DNA of 64,000 nt. It comes from Tilletiaria anomala UBC 951. Lineage: Eukaryota > Basidiomycota > Exobasidiomycetes > Georgefischeriales > Tilletiariaceae. Location of the stretch: contig NW_013547006.1 of assembly GCF_000711695.1 (NCBI RefSeq), positions 62,001 through 126,000 on the forward strand, written 5' to 3'. The translations under genes and the position numbers were made by a program. This document shows, piece after piece, positions 20,926-34,900 of this stretch (the first letter of the stretch is position 1; every line of letters starts with the position of its first letter). A model generated the notes under the pieces. The model was not told where the DNA came from, searched no databases, and was given only the letters and a program-made list of their open reading frames with translations.

Positions 20926-23900
20926 TCAAGCGTCTCCAACCACCTGATGTAGCTCGATCACTAACCGCCAACAGATGGAAAAGGTCAATAAATATTTTGA
21001 CAGTTGGTCTGAGGGTTTGACTCACGGTATTCGTTGTATTGATTTCGTGAAGTGTCTCTCCTTTCAGAAAACGTGCCTGCATTCGCAATGGCCGGCGGTA
21101 GAACCCCATTTGCTGCCCCACCGCTGGCCCGGACGTTCTCCAAGCCTAGCACGAGATGGAGAGCCGACTTGTACTCTTCGAACGTGTGATGCGCGCCATC
21201 CTTCCGGATAACCTCCAACATTTCCTACCGAGTTAACCAAATTGAGTCAGAACAGTCGAAGATTCGGCCGTGCATGGAGACTCACCTCCGGCGTCTGCAG
21301 TAGCAAGTCCCAGAATCGCTGGCTGCGTTCCAGATTGACTTGTTCGGGAGTATCGACCATGCTCTTCAAGTTCTGTTGCAGAGCCATGATGTTGCGGATC
21401 ATCTTGGTGACGCCATGTCGATTGATTGCGCGCAGACGCCGCACTGATGCGACAAGCAACAGGTCCATAAAGCCAGAGAGACCAGCGAACAAGAATTGGC
21501 GATCCTCGTTGGGAAGCGAGTCGAGAAAAACGTCGTCGCACGAAACAATCTCCGCATTGAGGTCGACCACATGCGGATCGGGTTCCAGCGTGGCTTCTTC
21601 GATCAAGTAGTTACCATCTGTCACCGTGAGATTGAGATGAAATGCAGCGCGGATGCGCAACTCTGCCCTCAGAGTGAACAGGATGACGTTGCACAAGTAT
21701 TCGAACGTTGCTGGGAGGCTTTGGAATCGCACAGCCATTTCGTCGTTGAGTGGCAGGGCCATATGCGTGCCCTTGCCTGAGCCAAGAAGGCTGACGCCCA
21801 GTTGGTCCTCAGGAAAGACGGCCATCGCCTTCAACCGGCGCATGTGAACGAGGAAGCTAGCGAGACTGTGCTTGAGCGTGCCGAGCGCGAGGAGCTTCTT
21901 GCGAGATGTCGTTAGATCTGCAAACTTAAGCCCGCTGCCGTACTTCGAAACCTGCAGCAATGTCCGATTTTCCTGGTCGAACAATTCTTTCTGACGTGTC
22001 TCGTCCGAAGCGCTTTGAACTGCATCTGAAAGATATTCCAGGATTTCAGGTCGTTGTGCCCAAGCTGCGCAAGTGTGCACAGCGTCAGATGGAGTGTCGC
22101 CATCCGCTGGCAGAGCGACGAGGTTGGTGAAGCGATCGCTGCAACGCTGATAGAACTGAACGATGAGCTGTACCATTAAGCGAGCAATGCTAGTCCGATG
22201 GAACGGCGTTGCCTCTAAGATACTGTAAATGCCGTCCAAGAGCACGAGGACGTTGCGCACCGACCTTGTCACCGGTTTGCCTGTAGCCTGTTTGAACGCA
22301 GCGTCTTCTTGCAGCGCGTCCAGACTGCTTGTCGACTGCAAGAACAACAACTGCGCCTTTTCTTCCAGCTGAGGCAGGAAGGTCTCTCGCACAAATTCCT
22401 CCAGGAAAGAGTCATAGTCAGATGTTCCCTCGCCGTCTGGGGGCATGACGGCTTGTACCTTTGCAATGAATTTAAGCATCGGCTTGAAAATTCTCGAGAG
22501 ATTGAACGCATCTGGCTTGACCAGGATGCGATGCCCTGTACCTGTCAGCTCTGCCGTTGAGGTGCCGCCTATCGTCATGGAATGACCCAGGTCGATCATG
22601 GTGATGCCAGGGCCGGCCGCGGCGTCCGATGACACGAGGCCGGGTACGTGAATGCGCAAAGCAGCTGTAAGCTCTTCTTCGTATTTTTTGATGGGATTGA
22701 CTTCCTTCTTGCCGCTCTTTACTTGCCCCAATGGCAACGTGAAAAGTCGCTTGCTCTTGTCCCTATCGGTCTTGCCGAAACGCAGCACATCGTTGACAGA
22801 GATGATAGCTTGGCGTCGTGCGCGCGATGATGGCTGGGACTCATCAACAAGATGGTCGTGCAGAAGAGACCGGACCTGAAGTGAAATGAAGGAGTTAGAA
22901 TACCTGTATAGCATCCAAGTTCTGTATATTCACCTCGAGCTGTATTTGCCGCCAGACCTTGACAGGCGACGACAGAGTAGTCGTCCGGGCGAGAGGAGTC
23001 GACCGCGAGAAGCCGGTGCGCGACGAGATGCGCGTCGTGACCTCGTACACGGCTCGATGCCCTTGCAGGATAGCATCAAATTTGGAAAAGAGGGTCCAGA
23101 AGAGGTCCCGCATCGTCTCCTCGTCCATGGCTGTCGCAAACGATTCTGCGGCGGTCCGCCGCATGAGACCATGTCGTACAGAGCCACTGGTGGATACGTG
23201 AAGGGTACTTGGCGGCCCAGAGCCACGCCAAGCAGAAGATGAGGGGCCGCTAAACGAGAGTGTGTGTGATGATGAGCGGCCAAGGTACATGGATCCTGCT
23301 CGCCCCATGGAGTGTTGTCTTGACGGCTCGTTGCGACGCTCGACTTCTTCGATCGTAGTATCGATAACCTGGTGAACCTCCACTTGCAGTCGATGTGCGA
23401 TAGTATCGAGAACGTAGGATAGCTTGTCCAAGCGAGCAATGCTTTCCAGAAGCATCTCGATGTAGAGGAAGCTGTTGCTCTCAATATTTTCCGAGCCATT
23501 GCTGCCACTGTCCCCTGCGCTATTAAAGCCAGTCAGGCCAGCGAGCGAGTCAGTACTCTTGGAATTGGCCATCCCGGAATCGCCTGTATTCTCGATGAGC
23601 TCGCCTGTCAGCGCCGAGGTTGAGGTACTCGGCGCAAGACTAGTGTCCACAACGTCCGTTGCGAGCTTTGGATCGAAAGAGGGACGAGATGACAAGGTTT
23701 GCAGGAAACGATGCAATGCTGCCGGAGGGGGCTGATGAGTGCTTGGCAAGGAAGACAGAGACGCTTTCAAATCCTGCGCGGCGACCATGTTCTCCTCCTC
23801 GCTTTCTTCGAATTGGTTGTCCAGATCCAAGGTCGGCATTAACGTCTGGCCAGGCGTGTAAGCGTGCCAGCGGACGTCGCAAGACGGACTTTTGAGGTAC

Positions 23901-25498
23901 AGGTGGTTGTGCAGTTCTTCCACTAGAATGTCCAGCACACTCTGTTCCTGTGCCTTCAGGTACGCTCGAAGGTCTGCTGTGCCTGTCAGTTCGACAATCT
24001 CTGCCTTGTCGATCGTCCGCAGCCCGCGCGTCAAGACGTTGACACCCTCGAGAAAACGCTTCTGGGACATGAGAGCTTCCAGTCGATCTGGCATGTTCTT
24101 GAGGTTCTCCACGGTGTCCAGCAATCTGAGTGCTTCTTTCACCCCTTGGCTCTTGTGCCACATTTGCACGAGATCTGCGCGCTTGGCACCAAGCGCGTCT
24201 CGAGAATCACGGAGTCTTCTCCGTGCAACGGATACGTTGTTTTGGGCCGTGCTCAAAGAGGAGAGGACGTTGTTGTGTAGTGTAATAGCAGATGCGAAAG
24301 CTTCATAGTGATCATCGAGGGTCCCTTGGAGCGCGCGTTCGAGCATTTTCTTCATTTTCTCGAATTCATCGAAGCTGGCGCCCAACGAGCTGTCGTCCAT
24401 GAGCGAGAGCGCAAATGATGCCGCATTGAAATCGTCCATCGTCATGTGTGACCATTCGGCCTTGACCTTCCGCAGCACCGCATTGATCTCCCTGAAAGCC
24501 CTCGCATCGTCCTTGCGCAGATAACTCTCCAGCGGCCGTCGCTCGATGTGCCTCATCTGATCGATCCGCATCTGGCTCCCCCGTCGCCTGCGCTCATCTT
24601 CTGCTGATACGGCGGCACCACGCTGGATGCGGTTCGTCTGATGCTTCCTCCCCGCAGCACTCAGAGCTGATATGACGCTGTTGAGCGCGGCTGGTTCCTT
24701 GCGATGTGTAAGAGAACCTACTGAGGCCGGCGTCGTAGGGCTGATAGACGGTATCGGAAGCTCGTGACCTGGGTGTTCACCAAGAGGCGATAGACCACCG
24801 TACGCATCTTCTTCACCGTCATACGCAGCTTTCAGCCCTGATCGAGGTTGAGGTGCTTCGTAGCCATGTTGGTTATGCATGAATTGACCGGACGTGCTGG
24901 CTCCCCGTGCCAAACTGAACGATCCATAGCCGTCCGGCTCGCCGACGGGGGATACCCTGGTGCCTCTATTCGAGTTCAACAGATTGCGACCAGGAGCCGC
25001 ACTGCGATCTACTGGGTCTTGATGTATCTGGAGGCCAGGGAGCTGATGAGCCCGCGAAGGACCTGCCAGCGCAAATCCATCTTGACGCTGCGGCGATTGG
25101 TTCTGGGGCCTCCTCGCAGATCGGGCAGGACGCAGCGGCGTTTGTCCGCCGAGCGATGCACCCTGTAGTGACTGCGCCAGGTTGGTTTCTGAGCTAGTGC
25201 CATGAAAACCGCTAGAACTCAGACTAGCAATAGATGCGCTGATCTGGTGGGAGTACTCGCATCCACCCCCATTCATCGCAACTGCGGCGCTCGATGAATA
25301 GCCACTTCCACCATGGGCTAGGAATGCGGCTTCCCCCTGCTGCACTCCAGCGAGTCCATGTGGTGCTCCTAGGGCAGCGCCGCCCCTGAACGACGGCTGG
25401 ATGTCGACGCCAGCGCCAAGATTGGTGTTCTCGTGACGGATTCGCGATCGAATGTCAGCAGCGGCGCCTTTGGAGCGCATCGACTGTTGGCGCGACAT
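20926..25498 (-). CDS. SEC8: Exocyst complex component Sec8/EXOC4
   Basis: Four exons: 22934-25498, 21286-22875, 21026-21224 and 20926-20960 (4389 nt, 1462 aa). About 320 disordered residues rich in Ser, Gly and Pro come first. The Sec8 N-terminal coiled-coil domain starts near AFREINAVLRKVKAEW and includes FALSLMDDSSLG, LLDTVENLKNMPDRLE and MSQKRFLEGVNVLTRGL. The long helical body carries the ISVNDVLRFGK segment and ends with TFEEYKSALHLVLG. Known role: subunit of the octameric exocyst that tethers secretory vesicles to the plasma membrane at sites of polarised growth. The start at 25498 is the first real ATG; a further open stretch upstream begins at a non-ATG codon. Longer than yeast Sec8 (1065 aa), mainly through the N-terminal tail. 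Confidence 0.93.
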
Positions 25499-26124
25499 TG
25501 TGGCCAAGTGCCAGCTGCAGCATCTGATGCCCGACAGTCCGAGTTTGTTCCGATGACTCGATGATGACGCGCAGATATTTGCGCCAACCGTACGCCGAAA
25601 CCTGTGCCCTTTTTGCTACTGCCAGCCTGCCGGCTGCCACTGCGGTATGATCAGAAGATACAACTCGTTTGACCATGACAGCCAATTTGGTACGTAGTGT
25701 CTAAAAGCCTACAGCCACGAGGCAACGGTGTGTGCGGGCCGTGGACCGCTGTGCGGAAGGTGGCAAGTCCCCATGCATCACCAAGTTAAGACGCCGAGGA
25801 TCCATGATTCATCGGCCTCTTCTTTGTCCGTGGCGAGGACAGCCTGATCGATCTCACTATGCGGCATCCCAGAATCCAGATAAATCTGGGTCCTGGATTG
25901 CACTGTAGTATATATCCCTTGACTTCGACTTCGGACTTCAGGCATGGACTCAGCGAACAATCTCATCGACGGCGTATCCACTACCTGAGAAAGCCGGGTT
26001 TCCAGTTACCATTCTGTTGAAATTTTTGCAGCACCTGTACTCCGCGACGGCGGCGATAGCTGCTTCGCTGAACTTAACTGTACTTAAGGACCCCTCGGTC
26101 GTCTCTCACCCCTTGAGCATCATA
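25499..26124. promoter_or_regulatory. Divergent region between SEC8 and the sirtuin gene
   Basis: There are 626 bases between outward-facing starts. TATATCCC occurs near 25911. Upstream of the sirtuin ATG the frame is open back to about 26017 but starts without ATG, so it is probably 5' leader. Confidence 0.45.
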
Positions 26125-27613
<1,489 letters not shown>

Positions 27614-28599
27614 GGATCATCTGATACGAAAAGTGAGATGGGCCATACGCAGGATGGGCCTATATAGACCTAACGCAGGACGCTGGGACTATGCGAGGTA
27701 GCGTATAGTAATAGTAAAGCAAAAGTGACAGGCATCGGTCCAAGGTGTCCAAACTAGACAATCACTCAATCACATCCTGTTATCTCTCCGTGCACCTACA
27801 GCTCAACCCCATCGCCCCATCTTGTTATCATCACCCGATTTTGGACACGTCCATCGGGTTAAGTCAACGAGGTCGAACCTGCGAGTCTGCAACGATGGCC
27901 ATGCATGGGATGGCTAGAAGGTTGTGTGCTTCCCATTGAAGTTTCCCTACCGCTGTATTCGTCGTATTCTGTATGCACATAGGGTCTGAGTGCTCACCAC
28001 CTCATTTCTCTTGGACAAAACAGGACAAACCGTAGCCGCACCATGAAACGCATTGAGGGCTGAACGTAGCCGCTGCTTTCTCTCACCAACTCGCTTCTGA
28101 TGTAGACATCCATTGTTGTGCTTGAGACTGACTATACACGTGTAGCAGGGTGGGCTTGACAACTTTTCAAATGCAACCTCAGTTGCGGGTCCATCGGCTT
28201 CGACGCCGAGTACGCACACTGTGCGGGCAGCGACGACAACACAGCGTGAAGGACAATTCGGAGAACTGGCAACCAGCGGCAACGGAGTGGTCAACTCTGA
28301 CGCTGGATCAACAGCTCGATTCCAAGCTGAGGAGGCGTTTTCTGATCTTCTCTCCACTGCCTACGTCGGTGATGAAGTGCGAGGACTCCTGGCTAATAGA
28401 ACGCAAATGTTCCATCCCAACTTTTACTCGAGTCTCAGAGAAGGGTCCCACTGCAGCATGCGGCAGAGAAAGCCGACTCTTCTTCGCATTTCAGCTCTTC
28501 GTTCGCAGCTCAAGAGGTCTCGAGCTTCTCAAGCCCGAACATGGTCATTCCCGTCCTGCCGTTCCATCGCCGGCCGCAAGATCCTGACCAGGAGAAAGC
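27614..28599. other. Region 3' of the sirtuin, possible 5' part of a decayed transporter
   Basis: Frames at 28150-28587 and 28221-28604 are Ser/Arg-rich and could be remnants of the disordered N-terminus of the transporter pseudogene that follows. Nothing firm was recognised. Confidence 0.35.
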
Positions 28600-30110
28600 A
28601 ATGAGCTTGCTTTTGAAATACCCGATTCGGCTGCAAATGGGGACACACGCAACTTCTTCGAAGAAGTCCAAGGTGGCGCCCACTGCTGGTATGGCCATGT
28701 TACCGGGACGGACACAGATCATATCGACTCTCCCGAAGCGGCTGGAGATGACAGCTGGTGCTTCGCAATCACATCTCTGTCTCCTCGCCTCGACTGGCTG
28801 GCTGATAAACAAGCGGAAGGGATGCCCCATAGAGACGTTGGTTCAAAGCCTTTGGGCATGGAAGGCTTCTTTAAGAGGACTAAAACCGCAACGACGATCT
28901 TCCGCAAGCTCTCTGCCAAGATCCTGGCCCTGTTCCTCATCGCACTCTGTCAGCAAGTAGAATCGCTGACAGGTGCGAGTGAGCTTTTCACCAGAAGCCT
29001 GTTTCCAGCTTATTGAGGCTTCCATTTTCTTATCATCTAGCTCCGTGCCAAGCCCTTGGACGAGAGCGAAGGCCAAACAGCAAAAGAAAACATGACGCCG
29101 AGTGCGCTGGACATTGTTGACCTCGAGTGCCTGAACATGTGGACTGGCTGTATGCTCGTCGTGGTGGCCACACGCACAGAGTATATGTGAGTGATTTTGA
29201 CCTTCATCTTGAGATGGAAAGGAATACTGGGAATGTATCGTCGACGCATTGCCTCATTTCTTTCAGACTCCTCGGGCCACCTGGCATACGACTTCTCCTT
29301 TTATTCGAGGCATCTGTGGCTTTGCGTCAACCATGCATTTCTATTTGGCCCTGCAATATCTCACCCTATGCGACGCGACCATGATCACGTTCATGGCCCG
29401 CTTGCCAAGCTGTGCTGGGCGCTTGCTTACTCGGCGAGCACTTTAGCTTGCAACAATTCGTAGCTGGTGCCATCTACCTCTGCAGTGTCGTCCTCATGGT
29501 TCAGCCGACTTTTCTCTTTGGCGACCTACCAACGGCGGGCCCACTGCACCATGACTGCCATCGCCGTACGGAGACGACCTGCCTGACCACGCGATGACCC
29601 GTCCCAGTTTCCAATCACGCACCTCGTCGCGGTGGGGACGGCGCTGGCGGATGGCATGTTCGCCTCGATGGCATGGGTCTCCCTGCGCTAGATCGACAAC
29701 CCGCTTCGACGTATATATCGCATATTTTGCTGTGCAGCTGGGCGGAAAGCTCTGCGACCATGCCTGCTATGCGAACCCCATCCGCCTGGCCGTCGACTCT
29801 GTTGTAAATGAGCACCGGAATAACAATTTGAGGGATACTGTCCGCTGAACCTGCGTTTCCTTTTGAGATCAACCACATTGGTCATACTCGTTGCCGCCTT
29901 CTCATTGCTAGCGCAAGTCTTCCACACGCTAGGCCGGTAACGAGAGGCAGCAGGGCTGGCGGCGAGCGTGACATACCCAGTTCAATTTTTCCACAGTATG
30001 GCAAATCAGCGGTCTACATTCGCCTCTGCAGCATCATTCGGCTCATCGAGAGCGCAGTCATTGTTGTTTGTGGGTTATGGGCGATCGCATCAGACAAGTG
30101 CGTAGGAGTT
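28600..30110 (+). pseudogene. Decayed EamA/drug-metabolite-type membrane transporter (SLC35G-like)
   Basis: Pieces of a ten-helix EamA transporter lie in order but in different frames. They are a polar N-terminal stretch ending KILALFLIALCQ, then GPPGIRLLLL, RGICGFASTMHFYLALQYL with TLCDATMITFMA, AVLGACLLGEHFSLQQFVAGA, IYLCSVVLMVQPTFLFG, MFASMAWVSLR and finally SIIRLIESAVIVVCGLWAIA. At least two frame changes (near 29315 and 29408) and an in-frame stop after AWVSLR (near 29690) break it, and no intron with consensus sites repairs these. Relatives transport small metabolites or nucleotide-linked compounds across membranes. It looks like a host gene lost fairly recently, since motif identity is still high. 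Sequencing error is the alternative. Confidence 0.6.
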
Positions 30111-30176
30111 GCACCCAATATTGCATGTATTCATTAAGATTGACTTCAATTGTAGCGCTTTCGACTTATGGATATG

Positions 30177-31514
30177 TCAACCGAAGAAACTTCGCAATCC
30201 GCCGACGGGGCCCGTGTTCTCACTTCGTGCAGACGATACCTTCTCTTTCCTCGCCTTGTTAGCTGCAAGTAGAGCCATTAGATCCGTCATATCTCTGCGC
30301 TCTTGTGTTCCACTAGAATCCTTCGGTGCAGCAGCGGTGCCGGAAGAGTCTCGCCCTGCTTCTGTAGATATAGGTCCTGCTGTATCTTTAGTGTCTTTCG
30401 CTTTTTGTTCTTTTCGTTGGCGCCGTTTCTCGGCTTTCGCGAGTGCCGCACGCTCATCGAGCGTCATCGGTCGAGCTATAGCTTGAGCAGTGGTAGGAGC
30501 TATTACTCCTGCCCCTGCCACTGTCGAGACAGGGTCGGGGGATAGAGTTGCCGGTGTTGTTAGCATCACTGATGGTGCTGCTGGTGTTCCTTGCATGGCG
30601 GCTACCGGAGACGTCGAATTCACGGCCGATGCGGCGAGCAGTATCGATGGAGTATGTTGAGCCTGCGGCAAAGTGGGCAGTTTGCTCGGACCAGCAGTGA
30701 AAGTACCGGCAGGGATGATGGCAGCCGCTTTCAATAGTCGTTTTTTTTCTGCTCGAATATGTGCAGCTTTTTCATCGAGAGTCATGGGCCTATTCTCTGA
30801 TATTCGAGCTTGTGCTGGCTGCTGATCCGTTGGCATAGGCTGATGCTTGCCTTCTGACACCTTGTTGGGGCTAGATTGAGGCGTGTTGGCGGTAGGGTGG
30901 TTCGGTTGGGAAAAGCGAGCAAACCTTGGTTCAACAACGCTGCCTTCAATCCTCTTTCTGACAGCCCGTCGCTTTGCTGGTTTCGGAGGGATTCTTCTTG
31001 CCCCGCAGTGAAGGCAGAGTGCGAGATGACCCGCCCGCCTCGACCTCATTCGTCCGCTAAGTGAATTAGCCCTGCTCTCGGCTCGGGGTTCTACTACTCC
31101 TTGCGTTTCATCCAAGTCCGTGGTTACCGCTTCAAGTGTCGTATTGACACCAGGAACCATGGCAATGGCACACTTTCTGCATCTTGTGTTGTGCAAGCTA
31201 TGCCATTGTGGAAGCAGCCTATTCAACCGCACCCCCGTTGGCGCTCGGCGAGCACCCCTAACGAAGGCAGGTTGGGGCGCCGCGCTTGCCGCCGCTGCTG
31301 CTGCGGGCGATGCGTTCTTCTCGGCCCACAACCCTCGCCGTGGTACGAAGGAGGTTGCCGTTGAAGGATGGTCACTTGAAGGTCCGGCCTGGAAGTGCGA
31401 TTCGAGGTACCGAACGAGTCGCTTCGCTTCAATGCTGGCTAGTTCCGGCAGCGACACTGAATGCACTTTGGAGAGTGCGTCGAGATGCAGCGCACTCGCG
31501 GTCTCGCTCTCCAT
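30177..31514 (-). CDS. RNase P/MRP subunit of the Rpr2/Snm1/Rpp21 family
   Basis: Single-exon frame of 445 aa. The Rpr2-type zinc domain is visible: RLLPQWHSLHNTRCRKCAIAMVPGVN, then after a spacer HLALCLHCGARRIPPKPAKRR, giving CxxC...CxxC with the VPGVN turn typical of the family. Known members (Rpr2, Snm1, human RPP21) bind the RNA of RNase P or MRP and act in tRNA 5' or pre-rRNA processing in the nucleolus. After the domain is a long low-complexity tail holding two copies of a short motif (RPMTLDEKAAHIRAEKKR and RPMTLDERAALAKAEKRR), not a family feature I know. The total length is much greater than yeast Snm1 (198 aa). The true ATG is at 31514; the frame upstream starts with GTG. Confidence 0.75.
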   Translation of the reverse strand: MESETASALHLDALSKVHSVSLPELASIEAKRLVRYLESHFQAGPSSDHPSTATSFVPRRGLWAEKNASPAAAAAASAAPQPAFVRGARRAPTGVRLNRLLPQWHSLHNTRCRKCAIAMVPGVNTTLEAVTTDLDETQGVVEPRAESRANSLSGRMRSRRAGHLALCLHCGARRIPPKPAKRRAVRKRIEGSVVEPRFARFSQPNHPTANTPQSSPNKVSEGKHQPMPTDQQPAQARISENRPMTLDEKAAHIRAEKKRLLKAAAIIPAGTFTAGPSKLPTLPQAQHTPSILLAASAVNSTSPVAAMQGTPAAPSVMLTTPATLSPDPVSTVAGAGVIAPTTAQAIARPMTLDERAALAKAEKRRQRKEQKAKDTKDTAGPISTEAGRDSSGTAAAPKDSSGTQERRDMTDLMALLAANKARKEKVSSARSENTGPVGGLRSFFG

Positions 31515-31931
31515 GGCGGACCGAGATGTGCACACGCTGTTCGCAAAACGGCCTACGCCGCTTGATCACGTTAAGCAATGGATCCGAGTGGATCCCCAAA
31601 ATAGACAATTGCGTAAAATCTTTCTGCTCGCCGCTCACAGGCCCATACAGAACGGTCAAGCTCCGAGTTGCGATAGTCTATAAGTCTGACTATAGGTGTC
31701 AATTGGGTAACAAACCAGAACCCAATGGATTTGAGCTTAGTCTATCCCAATTGGGACTGTCGGGATTCGGGTTCATGGGCCGCAACCCAGCACGTACCTG
31801 ACGGGTTCGTCGGGTTTGGCCCATCAGAAAACAACCCCTTGAATCTGTTCGCACTGCACATCCGACGGCGATATACTACAACATAGGGAAGCTCCGTCAT
31901 ACCCTAGAACTGCTGCATGAGTTCGGCTATA
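31515..31931 (-). promoter_or_regulatory. Intergenic, upstream of the Rpr2/Snm1-type gene
   Basis: There are 417 bases between the regulator's stop and the start of the next minus-strand gene. They contain repeated short CCCGAAT/GGGTTCG-like words around 31715-31820, too irregular to call a repeat. Confidence 0.35.
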
Positions 31932-34900
31932 TCATTGATTGAGTGCCGTATTCGGGAAGAAGAACGGGGCAGACTGTCCTTCGTACAAGGAGTCAAAACT
32001 GAGGATATGCTCCGCTGTGCCGTCCGTGACGCTCTCCTCTGTCGATGCGGACGGCACAGCTTGGTCGATGTTACCCAGCCATGACCAGAGGTCCTCGAGG
32101 TCCACGCCATGTGTGGGCGCCAGGACGTCGTCGGCGAATGATGGGCCTTGCATTTGCACTGGAGGCGCGGCGGGCTGCGGAGGGCGCGGCGCGACAGAGA
32201 TCGTAGGGACAAGGGTGCGCTGTTGATGCTGCTGTTGCTGGTGGTGTTGAGGCGGCTGCCCGTTCAGAAGGCCGAGGTCGGAGATGAGATGACTTTCTGA
32301 GCGGGCGCGCGCTCCCGCTCCCGCTGCTGCCGTAGCGGTGGCCGCCTCAGCCTCCTCGGCGAGTAACAGGCGCTTACCAGCATTACGAAGCATCAGTGCA
32401 TATCGCCTCGCCAGATGACGCTCATCAACCGCGACGGAATTCAGGGCGTTGATGGCATCGCGCAGGATGCTGGCGCACTGCATCGGAAGCATCAGGCTTT
32501 CCGATAGCTCGCACGCCTGCATGCACACCATGACGGCAAGCACGAGGTAGAGGAAGAAGCGCGGTGGCGCACAACGCAGGCTCTGCAAGTCGACAGAGAT
32601 GACGATGGCAAGCGTGCGTGCGGCATCGACGCTCTCCTTGGCGAAAGGGAACGTCGGACGGTCGCTGAGACCCTCGCCAAGTGCAGCAAGGCCATCCGGT
32701 CGCCCAATACGGCGCGCTCGCAGGACCAGAGCATCGAGGGCCACTCTGAATGCCTGCAGACGCGTGAAGTGATAGTCGACGCGGATGTCGAGTGTGCGCA
32801 TGCCCCCGCCCGGATAGCCTACCGCATTGCATCGATGGATGTCAGTGAATGAGCGATCATTATGCTTAGGCGCGGCACATACCGATTTTCGGCTCAAGCC
32901 ACTTGACCCAGGAGTCGAGGTCGTTCCTGAAAGGCCGCAGGATGCTCTCGAAGCGATCATTTTCCATCATGCTCGCCGTCCTGGCGTCCGACTCGTTGAG
33001 CATATCGTGCACATTGCGCAGCTTGTTGGCCAGCTCCGCATGTCCGCGCCACGCCGTCCACTTCCGCGCTTCGTTAACAGCCGGGTCCTGCCGTGCGGCG
33101 CCGACCAAGTCGTCCGTGAAGGTGAAGTTGCAGTTCTTGTTCGGCTGGTGGTGCGTTGCTGCAGCGGCTGCTGCCGCTTCTGTGGGGTGCGTGCTGTGTC
33201 CGTTTGATGAGCCGTTGGTCGGCATAGCCGGGTCGGCGACCGTGTCAGGCAGACGGTACGTCCTAGCGCGCATCAGCTCCATCCATTCGGGACTGAGCCC
33301 ACCGCTGGTGAAGCGCCTGCCGAGACGGATGGAGATCTGCGTGTCAGCGCGCACGCAGTCAAGCCAGACGCGCAGCCTCCTCTCGGCCTGCTCGACCTCC
33401 GCGTGGTCCTGGCTGTAGATCCCAAAGCACTTTTCGTGCTTCGGCAAGTCCAGCTCCTCGGCGAGGCGGATGGCCATACCAACAAACATCCACGACATGC
33501 TGTCAAAGCGCTGAATCGTTGTGGCAATTACGTCCGCCGAAGGACGCGATGCTTCGCGCTTGCGCCGTGGCGACGCACGAGCTCCCTTCTTTGCACACGC
33601 CGCCAAGGCGTCTGCGGCGCCTCTTCGGCGCACCTTGCTGCTACCACCAATAGCAACGGCGTCACTAGGGGCGTCTGAGCTGCGCGCCACATCACCATCC
33701 GCTGCAGTCCCATTCGTGTAAAGACGACGCGGCACGACTGGAACGCGCTCATCGACATCGACATCCATCTCTTCATCTTCATCCTCCTCATCGTCATCTT
33801 CCTCCGAGTCGGAAGAAGCAAGCATATCCTGCCGATTGGAATGGATCCCCCATGTGGACCACTCGGACAGCAGCAGAAGTGCTTCGACGCTGCCGACCGA
33901 GTGCAGGCTGCAGTCGACGAGCACACGCCCAGCGAGCTGGTGCGTCCAGTGCGAGATACGCTGATGCAACTCGAGCCCGAAACTCGCTTTTTCCGCCGCG
34001 ACCGATGCTGCGGACAGGACCTTGGCGCCGCCTCCACCGCTGCTCGTTCCATCGGCGGAATGCGCCGCCTGCTTCGCCCTATACCCATCGTGTCCATCGA
34101 GCGCGTTTGCCGCGGCGTCTTGGTCCGGGCCGATACAGAAGCGCGAGGCGATGGAAAGGATGGCGCCGAGCAAGAGCGGCTCACGGCTGATGAGCTCTGA
34201 GCGCGACTCTTTTGTATTGCGCATGTATCTTTCGGAGCAGAGCGGCGAGAAGCTGTGGATGTGTTGGAAGAAGCTTCATTGAAGGACAAGGAAAAAAGTT
34301 GGGTGTGGTAGATAGATGCTGAGTGGGTGAGCAGAGGGCAATCGAGATTGGTCTTGTCTTCCCAACAGCGTGACTCACTATTTGAATAGATATCTTGTCT
34401 CAGAAGCCTTGATGATCTTCAAACGAACTGGCTCAAAGTCCCTCCAGTCTTGAAGGCGCTTGGGCTTGACATGCGTAACGTTTGCGTATGCGTGCTGGAC
34501 GGCGGAGGCAAAAACGGCGGACGAAGGACCCGCATGTGCAGCAGCTGGTACGCCTGGAACCGTCTTAACGCCATTAGCAATGGAAATCGACGCGGACGTC
34601 GAAGTCCTCGGAGCAGCGCCGGCATCAGCTCGCCGGGTCTTGCTCAACGTCGCTCGTCCTTTCTCCTCCTCGGCCGTACCCGCACCGGTGGCCGACGCAC
34701 ATTTCCTCTTCCTTGCGCTGCTTGCGGCATCGCTGGCATTGGCATTGGCGGTGGCATCGGAGGCCGCACTGCGCTCGCTCGCCGCGGGTGACCCCGCTGC
34801 AGCACCGGTGCCAGGTCCTTTTCCAGCAGTGGTGGGCACAGGCGACTCTGCGGCGGCAATAACCTCTCTGACGCCGACGGTGGTGAGCGCCTTCATAGCC

